A stretch of 64,000 bases of DNA from an uncultured Pelagibacteraceae bacterium (GTDB taxonomy: Bacteria > Pseudomonadota > Alphaproteobacteria > Pelagibacterales > Pelagibacteraceae). Where the stretch lies: the NCBI GenBank assembly GCA_902533075.1, contig CACAKN010000002.1, forward strand, positions 1 through 64,000, written 5' to 3'. The notes beneath the pieces were generated by a model. That model saw nothing but the letters and a program-made list of their open reading frames with translations, was not told where the DNA came from and did not search any database. Below, in pieces: positions 43,947-52,482 of the stretch (position 1 is the stretch's first letter; each line of letters starts with the position of its first letter). The position numbers were made by a program, and so were the translations under genes.

Positions 43947-45200
43947 GTGATTAAAAAGAATATTTTTTCATTTTCGTTATCAATTGTATTTGCAATGATA
44001 ATTGGCTATTTAATTTATAAACAAATTGTTTATCCAACAGTTATTCCAATGGTTATAAAAGGTGGGGCAAGTTTATTTGCCGATTGGACTGTAATTTTAA
44101 ATGCCAATGACTGTGTTCAAAAAGGATATGATGTTTTTTTAGAAAACCCTTGTGATAAATGGAACCGCAAACATGTTTATGGTGAGATATTGCTACATAT
44201 ACCTTATATTAGGTCTTTCGCAAAATTTTATTATTTTTATTTTCCTTTAATACTTAATTTTATTTTTTTATATGTAATTTCATACAGTCTATTTAACCTA
44301 GATTATAAAAAGTCATTTCCATTTTTATTATTACTAGTTTTTAGTTTGCCAGTTATTTTAGTTATTGAGAGAAGTAATATAGATTTAATTGTATTTATAT
44401 TTATATTTTTAATTTCTAAATATAATAGTAAATTTTTAAGTTATTTCTTAATAATTATTTCATCAATTTCCAAAATTTATCCAATTTTATTATCGGTAGT
44501 TTTTTTTTTTGAAAATAAAAAAAAAGATATTTTAATTAATTTAATTATTATTTTAATCATTTTGTCTGTATTATTTGGTTTGCAATTTGAAAGCTTTGTT
44601 AAAATATTCAATAATAAAGGCCAATTTTCAGGATTTGGCTATGGACTATATGAATTTTCTTTTTTAGGATTATTTAAATTTATAAATAATTTAGATATAA
44701 ATTTTAATGGATCTAATTTTAATTGGGTTAAGTATCTTTACATACTCCTTTTTGTGATTTTACCAGTAATATTATTAAATATTTTAAATAATTCTAAAAT
44801 TAATCTACTTTTCGATAATGGCAATTTTAACCTTGATGGTAAATTTGAAAATAAGATTTATTTTATATCATCTACAATAATTGTTTTTTGTTACTTTACA
44901 TTTTCGAATTTTATATATAGGGAAATTTTTTTTCTTGGATTAGTGCCAGCTTTACTTATTTACAAGAATACATCTAAAAGCAATATCTTAAATTTTTATT
45001 TTTATTTTTTAATTACCAAGTTTATCTTAACAACAATTTTTATTTATTTTTACCAGAATAATATTTTTCCAATGATTAAGCCACTATTAATAGTATTTAA
45101 GCATACGATAGATTTCTTTTTAGTGTCGATAGTATTGCGTTTTTATTACAATTTCTTAATTTTATTTGCTCGAAAGAAACTTCTTCAAATAACTTATTAG
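43947..45200 (+). CDS. Multi-span membrane protein, possible GT87/DUF2029-type glycosyltransferase
   Basis: A 417-residue protein with about ten membrane segments and very few conserved motifs. The N-terminal loop contains ADWTVILNANDCVQKGYDVF, resembling the Asp-containing first loop of GT-C mannosyltransferases (DUF2029/GT87), which use polyprenyl-phosphate sugars. The open frame reaches back to 43869 within the upstream gene; GTG at 43947, 7 bases past that stop, is the more sensible start. Product assignment is tentative; membrane nature is certain. Confidence 0.55.
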   Translation: MIKKNIFSFSLSIVFAMIIGYLIYKQIVYPTVIPMVIKGGASLFADWTVILNANDCVQKGYDVFLENPCDKWNRKHVYGEILLHIPYIRSFAKFYYFYFPLILNFIFLYVISYSLFNLDYKKSFPFLLLLVFSLPVILVIERSNIDLIVFIFIFLISKYNSKFLSYFLIIISSISKIYPILLSVVFFFENKKKDILINLIIILIILSVLFGLQFESFVKIFNNKGQFSGFGYGLYEFSFLGLFKFINNLDINFNGSNFNWVKYLYILLFVILPVILLNILNNSKINLLFDNGNFNLDGKFENKIYFISSTIIVFCYFTFSNFIYREIFFLGLVPALLIYKNTSKSNILNFYFYFLITKFILTTIFIYFYQNNIFPMIKPLLIVFKHTIDFFLVSIVLRFYYNFLILFARKKLLQITY

Positions 45201-46648
45201 GTTCCACAAAAAGTTTTATATTCTTCACCTAGAGGTGAGGTTTGCTGATAATCATTTATTCCTTTTTGCTTTAGATAAGGTTTTTCTAATATTCCTAAAA
45301 TTTTAATTAATGGATTAAAATCACCATCTTCAGCAGCTATTAAAGCTTCTTCAACTTTGTGATTTCTTGGAATAACCATAGGATTATTATTTTTCATCAA
45401 ATTAATATATTTATCTGATGAATTATTGTTTTTAAGAAGTCTTTTTTTCCATCTTATTCTCCAATCTAAGAAATCATTATTTTCAAAAACTTTTTCTTTT
45501 TTCGGACCTTGATCCATTAAATGGCAAAAAGTATTTGTGTAGTCCACTTTTTTTTTATGCATCCAGGTTAATAAATCCAAAATTAAAGATTTGTCTTTGT
45601 CATCGAGACCAATTAATCCTAATTTATTTCTCATCATGTTAATCCATTTTTCCTCATAGATTTTTTCAAAAGTATTTATTGTTTCAGTTGCTATTTCAAT
45701 AGCTCTGTCTTTATCTTTATCTATAAAAGGTATTAAGCACTCTGCAAATCTAGCTAAGTTCCATTTCGTAATAACAGGTTGATTACAATAAGCATACCTT
45801 CCCATTTGATCTATTGAGCTAAAAACAGTTTTTGGATCATAAGAGTCCATAAAAGCGCATGGACCATAATCAATTGTCTCCCCAGAGATACTCATATTAT
45901 CTGTATTCATTACGCCATGAACAAAACCAACACGCATCCAGTTAACTACTAAATTACATTGTCTCTCGATAATAAGATTCAATAAATCTAAAGCCTTATT
46001 ATTTGAATTTTTAATTTCAGGATAATGTCTATCAATCGTGTAATCTAATAAAGTTTGTAATTCATCTTCTTTTTGCCTTGCTGCAATATATTGAAAAGTA
46101 CCAACTCTGATATGACTAGAAGCAACACGAGTTAATATGGCACCCTGTAAAATTTTCTCTCTTTGAATATTTTCCCCTGTTTTTACCACTGCTAAACTTC
46201 TTGTAGTCGGAATATTTAAAGCACTCATAGCTTCACTAATTATATATTCTCTTAACATAGGACCTAGAGCTGCTCGACCGTCACCATTTCTTGAAAATGC
46301 AGTTTTGCCCGAGCCTTTAAATTGTATATCATATTTCTTATTTGCTCTTGTTGTGTGTTCACCAATTAATACTGCTCTACCATCTCCAAGCATTGTAAAA
46401 TGACCAAATTGATGACCCGCATAAGCCTGCGCTATAGAATTACTTCCATTTGGTAATACATTTCCTGAAAAAATTTTTGAAAGCTCTTTTTTATCGATTT
46501 TAGAAAAATCAAGATTTAATTCAGAGGCCAAGCTTTCATTGAGCACTACTAAATCAGGATTTTTTACAGGGACAGGATTTACATCTTCTTTAAAAGATTC
46601 TGGTAAATTAAAATAGGTATTTTTGAAATTCCAATTGATTTTACTCAT
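45197..46648 (-). CDS. selO: SelO family protein adenylyltransferase (YdiU/UPF0061)
   Basis: A 483-residue pseudokinase-fold enzyme that transfers AMP to proteins and is linked to oxidative stress. Family blocks: IAQAYAGHQFGHFTMLGDGRAVLIGEH, KGSGKTAFSRNGDGRAALGPMLREYIISEAM and VHGVMNTDNMSISGETIDYGPCAFMDSYDP (catalytic Asn/Asp region). The C-terminus YKTFCGT carries the Cys that replaces selenocysteine in bacteria. The ATG lies directly after a seven-T terminator tail of the upstream gene, with no ribosome site. Confidence 0.94.
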   Translation of the reverse strand: MSKINWNFKNTYFNLPESFKEDVNPVPVKNPDLVVLNESLASELNLDFSKIDKKELSKIFSGNVLPNGSNSIAQAYAGHQFGHFTMLGDGRAVLIGEHTTRANKKYDIQFKGSGKTAFSRNGDGRAALGPMLREYIISEAMSALNIPTTRSLAVVKTGENIQREKILQGAILTRVASSHIRVGTFQYIAARQKEDELQTLLDYTIDRHYPEIKNSNNKALDLLNLIIERQCNLVVNWMRVGFVHGVMNTDNMSISGETIDYGPCAFMDSYDPKTVFSSIDQMGRYAYCNQPVITKWNLARFAECLIPFIDKDKDRAIEIATETINTFEKIYEEKWINMMRNKLGLIGLDDKDKSLILDLLTWMHKKKVDYTNTFCHLMDQGPKKEKVFENNDFLDWRIRWKKRLLKNNNSSDKYINLMKNNNPMVIPRNHKVEEALIAAEDGDFNPLIKILGILEKPYLKQKGINDYQQTSPLGEEYKTFCGT

Positions 46649-46687
46649 AAAAAAAGCGATTTATAACAATATAAACCGCTTTTTTTT
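46649..46687 (-). terminator. Terminator of the fdh gene, abutting the selO start codon
   Basis: Imperfect inverted repeat AAAAAGCG-TTTATA (46651-46665) with TATAAA-CGCTTTTT (46670-46684), one C/A mismatch, loop ACAA. T tracts flank it on both strands. On the minus strand it ends fdh and its T tail runs into the selO ATG at 46648. Confidence 0.8.
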
Positions 46688-46698
46688 GAATTTTAAAT

Positions 46699-47898
46699 CT
46701 ATTTTTTCTTATATTTTGCTGCTTCTTCTGAACCACCAGTTGCAGAACCTTTACTATATGAGTGGGCACCCATACCAGCTAATTGACCATCTTTTACAAT
46801 TAAATACTGATTTCTTATCTCTTTGCCTTCAAAGAAACATTCCAATATCTCTCGTACACCATCAGCATATCTCCCTTGTGCTGTCAAAGAAGTCCCTGAA
46901 GTATGAGGTGTCATACCATGATTAGGCATACTTCTCCACACATGATCGTTTGGTGCTGGTTGTGGAAACCAAACATCCCCGGCATAACCACTCAACTGAC
47001 CACTTTTAAGTGCCTTTGCGATCGCTTCACGATTACAGATTTTTCCTCTAGCAGTATTTACTATATAAGCACCTTTTTTCATTTTACTAATCATTGCATC
47101 ATCGAATAAGTTTTCAGTTTCTGGATGAAGAGGACAGTTAATTGTCACTACATCACAAACTTTAACCATAGACTCTACTGACTCATGAAATGTAAGATTA
47201 AGTTCTTTTTCGACTGAATCAGGTAGTTTATGTCTGTCAAAATAATGTAAATGAACATCAAATGGTTTCATTTTTCTTAAAGCATCTAACCCTATACGGC
47301 CTGCAGCAACTGTTCCAATATGCATACCTTCCACATCATATGATCTTTGAACAGCATCAGCTATATTCCATCCACCTTCATTTACTATTCTATGCTGATT
47401 ATGATAATCTCTTACCATTGATACAATCATCATAACTATGTGCTCAGCTACAGATCTAGAGTTACAATAAGTTACCTCTACAACATCAATTTTATTATCC
47501 ATTGCAGATTGTAAATCAACATGGTCTGAACCAATACCTGCTGTGATTGCCATTTTAAGTTTTTTTGCTTTTGCAATTCTCTCTTTTGTTAAATAATATG
47601 GAAAGAATGGTTGGGAGATAACAATATCAGCATCAACAATATGTTTGTCAGCCTCACATCCATCTCCATCTTTACTATTAGTAACTACTAATTCATGTCC
47701 GTTGCTTTCTAAAAATTTTCTTAATCCAAGTTCACCAGACACACAACCTAGTAATTGTCCTGGAGTATAATCTCTACCTTTTGGTGAAGGTAAAGTCATT
47801 CCATCAGGGTATTTTTCAATTTTAGGTAATTCAGAAAGTGCATATGATTTTGGCATTCCACCTTTTGGATCATCATATAATATGCATAATATTTTCAT
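46699..47898 (-). CDS. fdh: NAD-dependent formate dehydrogenase (metal-free)
   Basis: A 399-residue enzyme closely following the Pseudomonas sp. 101 FDH: MKILCILYDDPKGGMPKSYALSELPKIEKYPDGMTLPSPKG, VISQPFFPYYLT, MAITAGIGSDHVDLQ, VEVTYCNSRSVAEH, MHIGTVAAGRIG (NAD), NTARGK (substrate Arg), GMTPHTSGTSLTAQARY-like (as AQGRY; catalytic His) and the C-terminal GAHSYSKGSATGGSEEAAKYK. It oxidises formate to CO2 with NAD. Unlike Mo/W enzymes it needs no metal cofactor. Start fixed by AGGAGA upstream. Confidence 0.97.
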   Translation of the reverse strand: MKILCILYDDPKGGMPKSYALSELPKIEKYPDGMTLPSPKGRDYTPGQLLGCVSGELGLRKFLESNGHELVVTNSKDGDGCEADKHIVDADIVISQPFFPYYLTKERIAKAKKLKMAITAGIGSDHVDLQSAMDNKIDVVEVTYCNSRSVAEHIVMMIVSMVRDYHNQHRIVNEGGWNIADAVQRSYDVEGMHIGTVAAGRIGLDALRKMKPFDVHLHYFDRHKLPDSVEKELNLTFHESVESMVKVCDVVTINCPLHPETENLFDDAMISKMKKGAYIVNTARGKICNREAIAKALKSGQLSGYAGDVWFPQPAPNDHVWRSMPNHGMTPHTSGTSLTAQGRYADGVREILECFFEGKEIRNQYLIVKDGQLAGMGAHSYSKGSATGGSEEAAKYKKK

Positions 47899-47967
47899 TT
47901 ATTCTCCTGTGTATTAAAATATTTATTTAGGGCATCTAACCTTATTTTGAGGCCCCTAGCAAATGAA

Positions 47968-48432
47968 TTATTTTTGACTTGGGTAAGATTTTTTTAAAAT
48001 AAATCGGTTTATAATTATTGCGGATATAATAATTATTATTGAACCTGTTATTACAGGGCTGAATAAATAATCGAATGATACACTTCCAACTATGACTATA
48101 ATGGGATTTCCTCCTGCAGGAGGGTGAGTAACATTGAATAAAATCATTAAACCGACCCCAAAACCTACAGCTATAGGAATGGTAACAAAAAGTGGCAGTG
48201 GCACAAAGTGCAAAACAATTAAACCAACAATCGTAGTCACCAGGTGTCCAAAAAATACATTTTTTGGCTGAGCAAAAGGACTCTCTGGATAACCATAAAG
48301 TAAAACCATTGATGAACCAAATGACGCTATTAAGAATATTCCAAATTCTGTTTTGTAAGTTAATAATGTTAAAATTCCAATTGTGATAATAGAGAATAAA
48401 CCTGCTAAAATAGATTGTTTAACATTTCCCAT
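47968..48432 (-). CDS. HPP family integral membrane protein
   Basis: A 154-residue four-span protein carrying FNVTHPPAGGNPIIVIVGSV, the HPP signature, and GSSMVLLYGYPESPFAQPKNVFFGHLV before it. Recent work ties some HPP proteins to nitrite transport into chloroplasts; in bacteria the role is unclear. It lies 69 bases upstream of fdh on the same strand and 4 bases after the NifU-like gene. Confidence 0.85.
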   Translation of the reverse strand: MGNVKQSILAGLFSIITIGILTLLTYKTEFGIFLIASFGSSMVLLYGYPESPFAQPKNVFFGHLVTTIVGLIVLHFVPLPLFVTIPIAVGFGVGLMILFNVTHPPAGGNPIIVIVGSVSFDYLFSPVITGSIIIIISAIIINRFILKKSYPSQK

Positions 48433-48436
48433 AGCT

Positions 48437-48835
48437 TTAATTTGATACTATTTTTTTTAGTGTCTTGAAAGGTAATAATAAACATTCTTTTCTAGAAATA
48501 CTTTTTTTTTTAAATAATTTTTTCAAAAATTGCCATTTTTTGTCAATTATCTTTGAATTTCCATCAAAATATAATTTTGCATCATCACATAACTCATTTA
48601 ATTTGTTTTTTTTATTATTAATTGAGATTTTTGATAATAAACTTGCTGATGCCTGACAATAAACACATGATTTACCTTGGTATCCAAAATCAAGTATTTT
48701 TTCGTTCTTAATAATTAATTTAATTAACATTTCATCTCCACATAATGAATTTTTTAGTTTGGAAAAATGTGTGTGATTCTTAATATCTCTATTATTATCA
48801 GTATCTGAAGCTAAATTTAATATTTCTAAATCCAT
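48437..48835 (-). CDS. IscU/NifU-N-like iron-sulfur scaffold protein
   Basis: A 132-residue protein with the three-cysteine pattern of U-type Fe-S scaffolds: Cys-Gly-Asp (SLCGDEM near residue 32), then CVYCQASASLLSK near 57, and Cys in SRKECLLLPFKTLK near 118. The Asp of CGD replaces the usual flexible position as in IscU/SufU. The spacing and the Arg-x-x-Cys ending support SufU/IscU type. It diverges from moeA with 33 bases between. Confidence 0.8.
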   Translation of the reverse strand: MDLEILNLASDTDNNRDIKNHTHFSKLKNSLCGDEMLIKLIIKNEKILDFGYQGKSCVYCQASASLLSKISINNKKNKLNELCDDAKLYFDGNSKIIDKKWQFLKKLFKKKSISRKECLLLPFKTLKKIVSN

Positions 48836-48856
48836 TTAATTTTTTATACTAACTTA

Positions 48857-48862
48857 TATAAT
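48857..48862 (+). promoter_or_regulatory. Consensus -10 directly before moeA
   Basis: TATAAT at 48857-48862 ends 6 bases before the moeA ATG at 48869, and no ribosome site lies between. Suggests a leaderless transcript. Confidence 0.4.
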
Positions 48863-48868
48863 ATAAAA

Positions 48869-50119
48869 ATGAAATCTTATAGCCAAGCGTTAAAAATACT
48901 TAAAGAAAATAAAATTGAAATAAATGATGAAAATATAAATTCATCAAAAAGCTTAAATAGAGTAAGTTCAATTGATATTTATACTAATTCAGATTATCCA
49001 TCAGCTAACAATGCATCATTTGATGGTTATGCAATTAAATCTAAAGATACAAATAAATTAGATAATAAGATTTATCAAAAGTTCAAAATAATTGGGTCAA
49101 TTGCCGCAGGAGACAAGCCAATAAAAAAAAAAATTAAAAAGTTTGAAACAGTAGAGATAATGACTGGTGCATTAATACCCAAATCTTTTGATACAATAAT
49201 TCCTATTGAACAAATCAATTTCTATCCAAATAAAAAAAAAGCAAGATGTATTCTACTTAATAAAAAAGTCCCGAAATTTAAACATATAAGGTTTAAAGGA
49301 TCTGATTATAAAAAAGGTGATTTATTAATTTCTAAAGGAACAATCTTACAATCTAGTCATATACTAGCGTTAAAAACATTAGGTGTTTTAAATATAAAGG
49401 TAAAAAAAATACCTAAAATTTTATTTTTTTCAACAGGTAATGAAATAACAAATCAGCAAATAATTCCAGATTGGAAAGTAAGAAATTCAAATAGTCATTA
49501 TATTCATTCACTAAAAGAAAATTTTTTATTTGATTTTAAAGATGGTGGAATTTTAAGAGATAAGGATAAACTTAAATTTGAAAAAAAGATAAAAAAAATC
49601 CTAAATTCGAATATTGATATTATTATTACCTCTGGCGCAGTATCAGCCGGTAAATTTGATTTTATACCAAATGTTATAAAAAAATTTAAACACTCAAGTT
49701 ATTTTAAAGGTGTAGCTATTAGACCTGGAAAACCAGTTTTATTTGCAAAAATTAAAGGAAAACAGAAAGCTATTTTTGGTTTGCCTGGTAATCCTATTTC
49801 ATCAGCAGCATGTTTTAGATTCTTTATCTATCCCTATTTACAAAATTTACTAGGTATTAAAGAGGAAAAACCCATTAAAGCAACTTTAAAAAATAGTTTT
49901 AATAAAAAAAAACTTTTTACCCGTTTTATCAAAAGTAAAATCAATACAACTAAAAATGGTAATGTTGAAGTCAAAATTTTAAAAGGTCAAGAGTCATACA
50001 GAATTCAATCTTTTGTTAATTCAAATATTTGGACATTGTTGCCTGCGGGTAAATCAAAATTTAAAAAGGGAGAAATTGTAGATTGTTTTTTTCCACATCA
50101 ACCAAATAAAACTTTTTAG
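48869..50119 (+). CDS. moeA: Molybdopterin molybdotransferase MoeA
   Basis: A 416-residue enzyme inserting molybdate into molybdopterin. Blocks: SDYPSANNASFDGYAIKSKD (residues 43-62), IGSIAAGDKPIKKKIKKFETVEIMTGALIPKSFDTIIPIEQ, KGSDYKKGDLLISKGT, ILFFSTGNEI, ITSGAVSAGKFDFI and IFGLPGNPISSAACFRFFI. These cover domains II, III and the C-terminal IV. No molybdenum enzyme is coded in the window (the formate dehydrogenase is metal-free), although the MOSC protein at 54.8 kb is Moco-related. Confidence 0.95.
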   Translation: MKSYSQALKILKENKIEINDENINSSKSLNRVSSIDIYTNSDYPSANNASFDGYAIKSKDTNKLDNKIYQKFKIIGSIAAGDKPIKKKIKKFETVEIMTGALIPKSFDTIIPIEQINFYPNKKKARCILLNKKVPKFKHIRFKGSDYKKGDLLISKGTILQSSHILALKTLGVLNIKVKKIPKILFFSTGNEITNQQIIPDWKVRNSNSHYIHSLKENFLFDFKDGGILRDKDKLKFEKKIKKILNSNIDIIITSGAVSAGKFDFIPNVIKKFKHSSYFKGVAIRPGKPVLFAKIKGKQKAIFGLPGNPISSAACFRFFIYPYLQNLLGIKEEKPIKATLKNSFNKKKLFTRFIKSKINTTKNGNVEVKILKGQESYRIQSFVNSNIWTLLPAGKSKFKKGEIVDCFFPHQPNKTF

Positions 50120-50170
50120 TAATGGCCTATTTTTGTTGTAGTTCAAAGTAATTACAATTAAACATTCATA

Positions 50171-51076
50171 ATGGTTGAATTGAAAAACGAAAAAATTGCA
50201 GTACCTGTAGTTTTATTTGCAGGTATTCTTTGGTCTTTTGGACCTTTGGTTGTTAGATATATGGATGATCCCAATACAGTGCCTTGGCAATATATTTTTG
50301 GTCGAGGACTTACGATTTTTATTATTTTAAATTTATACCTGTATTTTGAAGAGGGATTAAATTTTTATAAAAATTATAAAAGGGTTGGTAAATCAGGACT
50401 TATTGGTGGATGTGGTCTTGGAGTAGCTATGATGTCATTTATTTATTCAATTACAAATACCTCTGCTGCAATTACCCTCCTATGTTTGGCGGCAATGCCT
50501 TTTTTTACAGCTCTCCTTGCTTTTTTATTTTTAAGAGAAAGAATTTCTTTAAATGTTTGGATATCTATATTTATTGCAACTATAGGAATAATTATTATGG
50601 CTGTTGGCAATACCGAAAAAAACTCGATTATTGGATTTATTTTTGGTATTACTTCATCAATTGGTTTTTCCGTATTTTCTGTAAGTCTTAGATGGAGAAA
50701 AGAAACTCCAAAATTTACTACAGTTGCAGTTGCTGGTCTAATATGTTTTTTAGTAGCATCAATTATGATACTGATTAAAGATCAACCTTTTTTTGCTTCA
50801 AGCTTTAACAGTTCAATGTTTTCTTTACATGGCACACTGGTTTGTATGGGTTTAATCTTGTATTCTATAGGTTCAAAAGCAATTCCAGCTGCAGAATTAA
50901 CATTATTATCTTTAACAGAAGTAATAGGAGGAATTTTTTGGGTATGGCTACCTTTATTTGGAATAAATGAAGTACCTTCAACAAGTACAATAGTTGGAGG
51001 TTTTTTTCTTTTTATTTCAATAGTTTATTACAGTTTAATAATGCGATGGAATAAAAGATTTATAGCTTTAAATTAA
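50171..51076 (+). CDS. EamA/DMT-superfamily permease (4)
   Basis: A 301-residue ten-span protein: VVLFAGILWSFGPLVVRYMDDPNTVPWQYIFGRGLTIFIIL opens the first repeat; AAITLLCLAAMPFFTALLAFLFLRERIS closes it; KAIPAAELTLLSLTEVIGGIFWVWLPLFGINEVPSTSTIVGGFFLF ends the second. It precedes the amidinotransferase gene by 11 bases, so the two likely share a transcript. Substrate unknown, possibly a guanidino compound by association. Confidence 0.87.
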   Translation: MVELKNEKIAVPVVLFAGILWSFGPLVVRYMDDPNTVPWQYIFGRGLTIFIILNLYLYFEEGLNFYKNYKRVGKSGLIGGCGLGVAMMSFIYSITNTSAAITLLCLAAMPFFTALLAFLFLRERISLNVWISIFIATIGIIIMAVGNTEKNSIIGFIFGITSSIGFSVFSVSLRWRKETPKFTTVAVAGLICFLVASIMILIKDQPFFASSFNSSMFSLHGTLVCMGLILYSIGSKAIPAAELTLLSLTEVIGGIFWVWLPLFGINEVPSTSTIVGGFFLFISIVYYSLIMRWNKRFIALN

Positions 51077-51087
51077 ATCTCTTAGTA

Positions 51088-52203
51088 ATGAATAAAAAAA
51101 AAATTAAAGTTAATAGTTGGAATGAATGGGACCCACTTAAACATGTTATTGTTGGTAGAGCAGATGGTACCTGTATTCCTGCCCCTGAACCAGCCTTAGA
51201 TGCAAAAGTTCCTGAAGACTCTGATATGAGGGGTAAGTTTGGTCCAAGAACCAAAGATACAATTGATAAAGCAAATCAACTTTTAGATGATTTTTCTAAT
51301 ATTTTAATAAAAAGAGGAATTCAGGTTGATCGACCTACACCATTAAACTTCAATCAAAAAATATCTACTCCTGATTGGCAGTCAGAAACTATGTTTGGTT
51401 GTATGCCGCCTAGAGATGTTTTACTTACAGTAGGAAATGAAATTTTAGAGGCAACTATGAGTTACAGGTGTAGATGGTTTGAATATCTTTGTTATCGACC
51501 ATTATTAAAAGAATATTACAATTCAGACCCAAATATGAAACATGAATCTGCCCCTAAACCTAGGTTAACGGATGATGATTATCGAAAAGATTATTTATCA
51601 GATAAAATTGGGATTCAAAAAAGACTTCAGTGGACTGAGGATAAATTTTTTGTAACAACCGAGGAAGAGCCATTATTTGATGCTGCAGACGTTCTAAGAT
51701 TTGGAAAAGATCTTGTTGTTCAACATGGATTTACAACAAATTTAAAAGGAATTGATTGGCTTAAAAGACATTATAAAGATCACAGAATACATGCTGTAAA
51801 TTTTCCAGGAGATCCTTATCCAATACATATAGATGCAACATTTACACCTATTAGAGAAGGATTAATTATTAACAATCCTCAAAGAAGATTACCAAAAAAT
51901 CAAAAAAAACTTTTTGAAAATAATGGGTGGGAAATAATTGATGCTGCTCAGCCAGCTCACAATGAACCACCACCACTTTGTTACTCATCAGTATGGCTTT
52001 CAATGAATGTTTTGGTATTAGACTCTAAAACAGTTTGTGTTGAAAAAAGCGAAAAATATCAATCTGAACAACTTGATAAATTAGGGATGGAGGTTATACC
52101 AGTCGAGTTAAGAGATGCATATGCTTTTGGTGGAGGCCTTCATTGTTGCACTGCTGATGTATATAGAGAGGGAACATTAAAAGATTATTTTCCAAAACAA
52201 TAA
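51088..52203 (+). CDS. Amidinotransferase, glycine amidinotransferase-like
   Basis: A 371-residue protein of the AGAT family: VNSWNEWDPLKHVIVGRADGTCIPAPEPA, EEEPLFDAADVLRFGKDLVVQHGFTTNLKGIDWLKRHYKDHRIHAVNF, PIHIDATFTPIREGLIINNPQR (catalytic His/Asp) and GGGLHCCTADVYREGTL with the nucleophilic Cys. AGAT moves the amidino group of arginine to glycine, forming guanidinoacetate and ornithine; the substrate here may be another amine. Length is that of the bacterial members. The upstream DMT permease suggests a linked transport step. Confidence 0.88.
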   Translation: MNKKKIKVNSWNEWDPLKHVIVGRADGTCIPAPEPALDAKVPEDSDMRGKFGPRTKDTIDKANQLLDDFSNILIKRGIQVDRPTPLNFNQKISTPDWQSETMFGCMPPRDVLLTVGNEILEATMSYRCRWFEYLCYRPLLKEYYNSDPNMKHESAPKPRLTDDDYRKDYLSDKIGIQKRLQWTEDKFFVTTEEEPLFDAADVLRFGKDLVVQHGFTTNLKGIDWLKRHYKDHRIHAVNFPGDPYPIHIDATFTPIREGLIINNPQRRLPKNQKKLFENNGWEIIDAAQPAHNEPPPLCYSSVWLSMNVLVLDSKTVCVEKSEKYQSEQLDKLGMEVIPVELRDAYAFGGGLHCCTADVYREGTLKDYFPKQ

Positions 52204-52204
52204 A

Positions 52205-52399
52205 TTAATTAGGATTTCTTTTTAAGTATTCAATAAAGTTTATTACCTCATTGAATTTTTCATCAGGTATATCTTTATAACTAGCATTAAACTTTTCTTT
52301 AACACAAAGAGCTACATGCGCGTAAGGGTTTCTTCCCTTCGGATGATTAGGATGATCTGGTAATTGTCCATTTAGAAAATCGCCAGCTTCCTGTGTCAT
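52205..52399 (-). CDS. Small conserved-looking protein with altered start
   Basis: A 64-residue acidic-to-neutral protein with EAGDFLNGQLPDHPNHPKGRNPYAHVALCVKEKF. I do not recognise a named family. The frame continues upstream of this ATG for 10 codons (ten residues beginning NKENVSKLWK) with no ATG, only ATT at 52432. A second, truncated copy of the same 5' end at 53914-53982 has a normal ATG exactly there. So either this copy lost three bases including its start, or it starts at ATT or the internal ATG. Confidence 0.6.
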   Translation of the reverse strand: MTQEAGDFLNGQLPDHPNHPKGRNPYAHVALCVKEKFNASYKDIPDEKFNEVINFIEYLKRNPN

Positions 52400-52462
52400 T
52401 TTCCATAGTTTACTTACGTTTTCTTTGTTAATATTAATTTACATTTATATTAAATTTTAGCT

Positions 52463-52468
52463 TATAAT
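52463..52468 (+). promoter_or_regulatory. Consensus -10 before the metallo-beta-lactamase-fold gene
   Basis: TATAAT at 52463-52468, 14 bases before the ATG at 52483, giving a leader of about 8 bases. No ribosome site is visible. Confidence 0.35.
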
Positions 52469-52482
52469 AATTATTAAAATAA

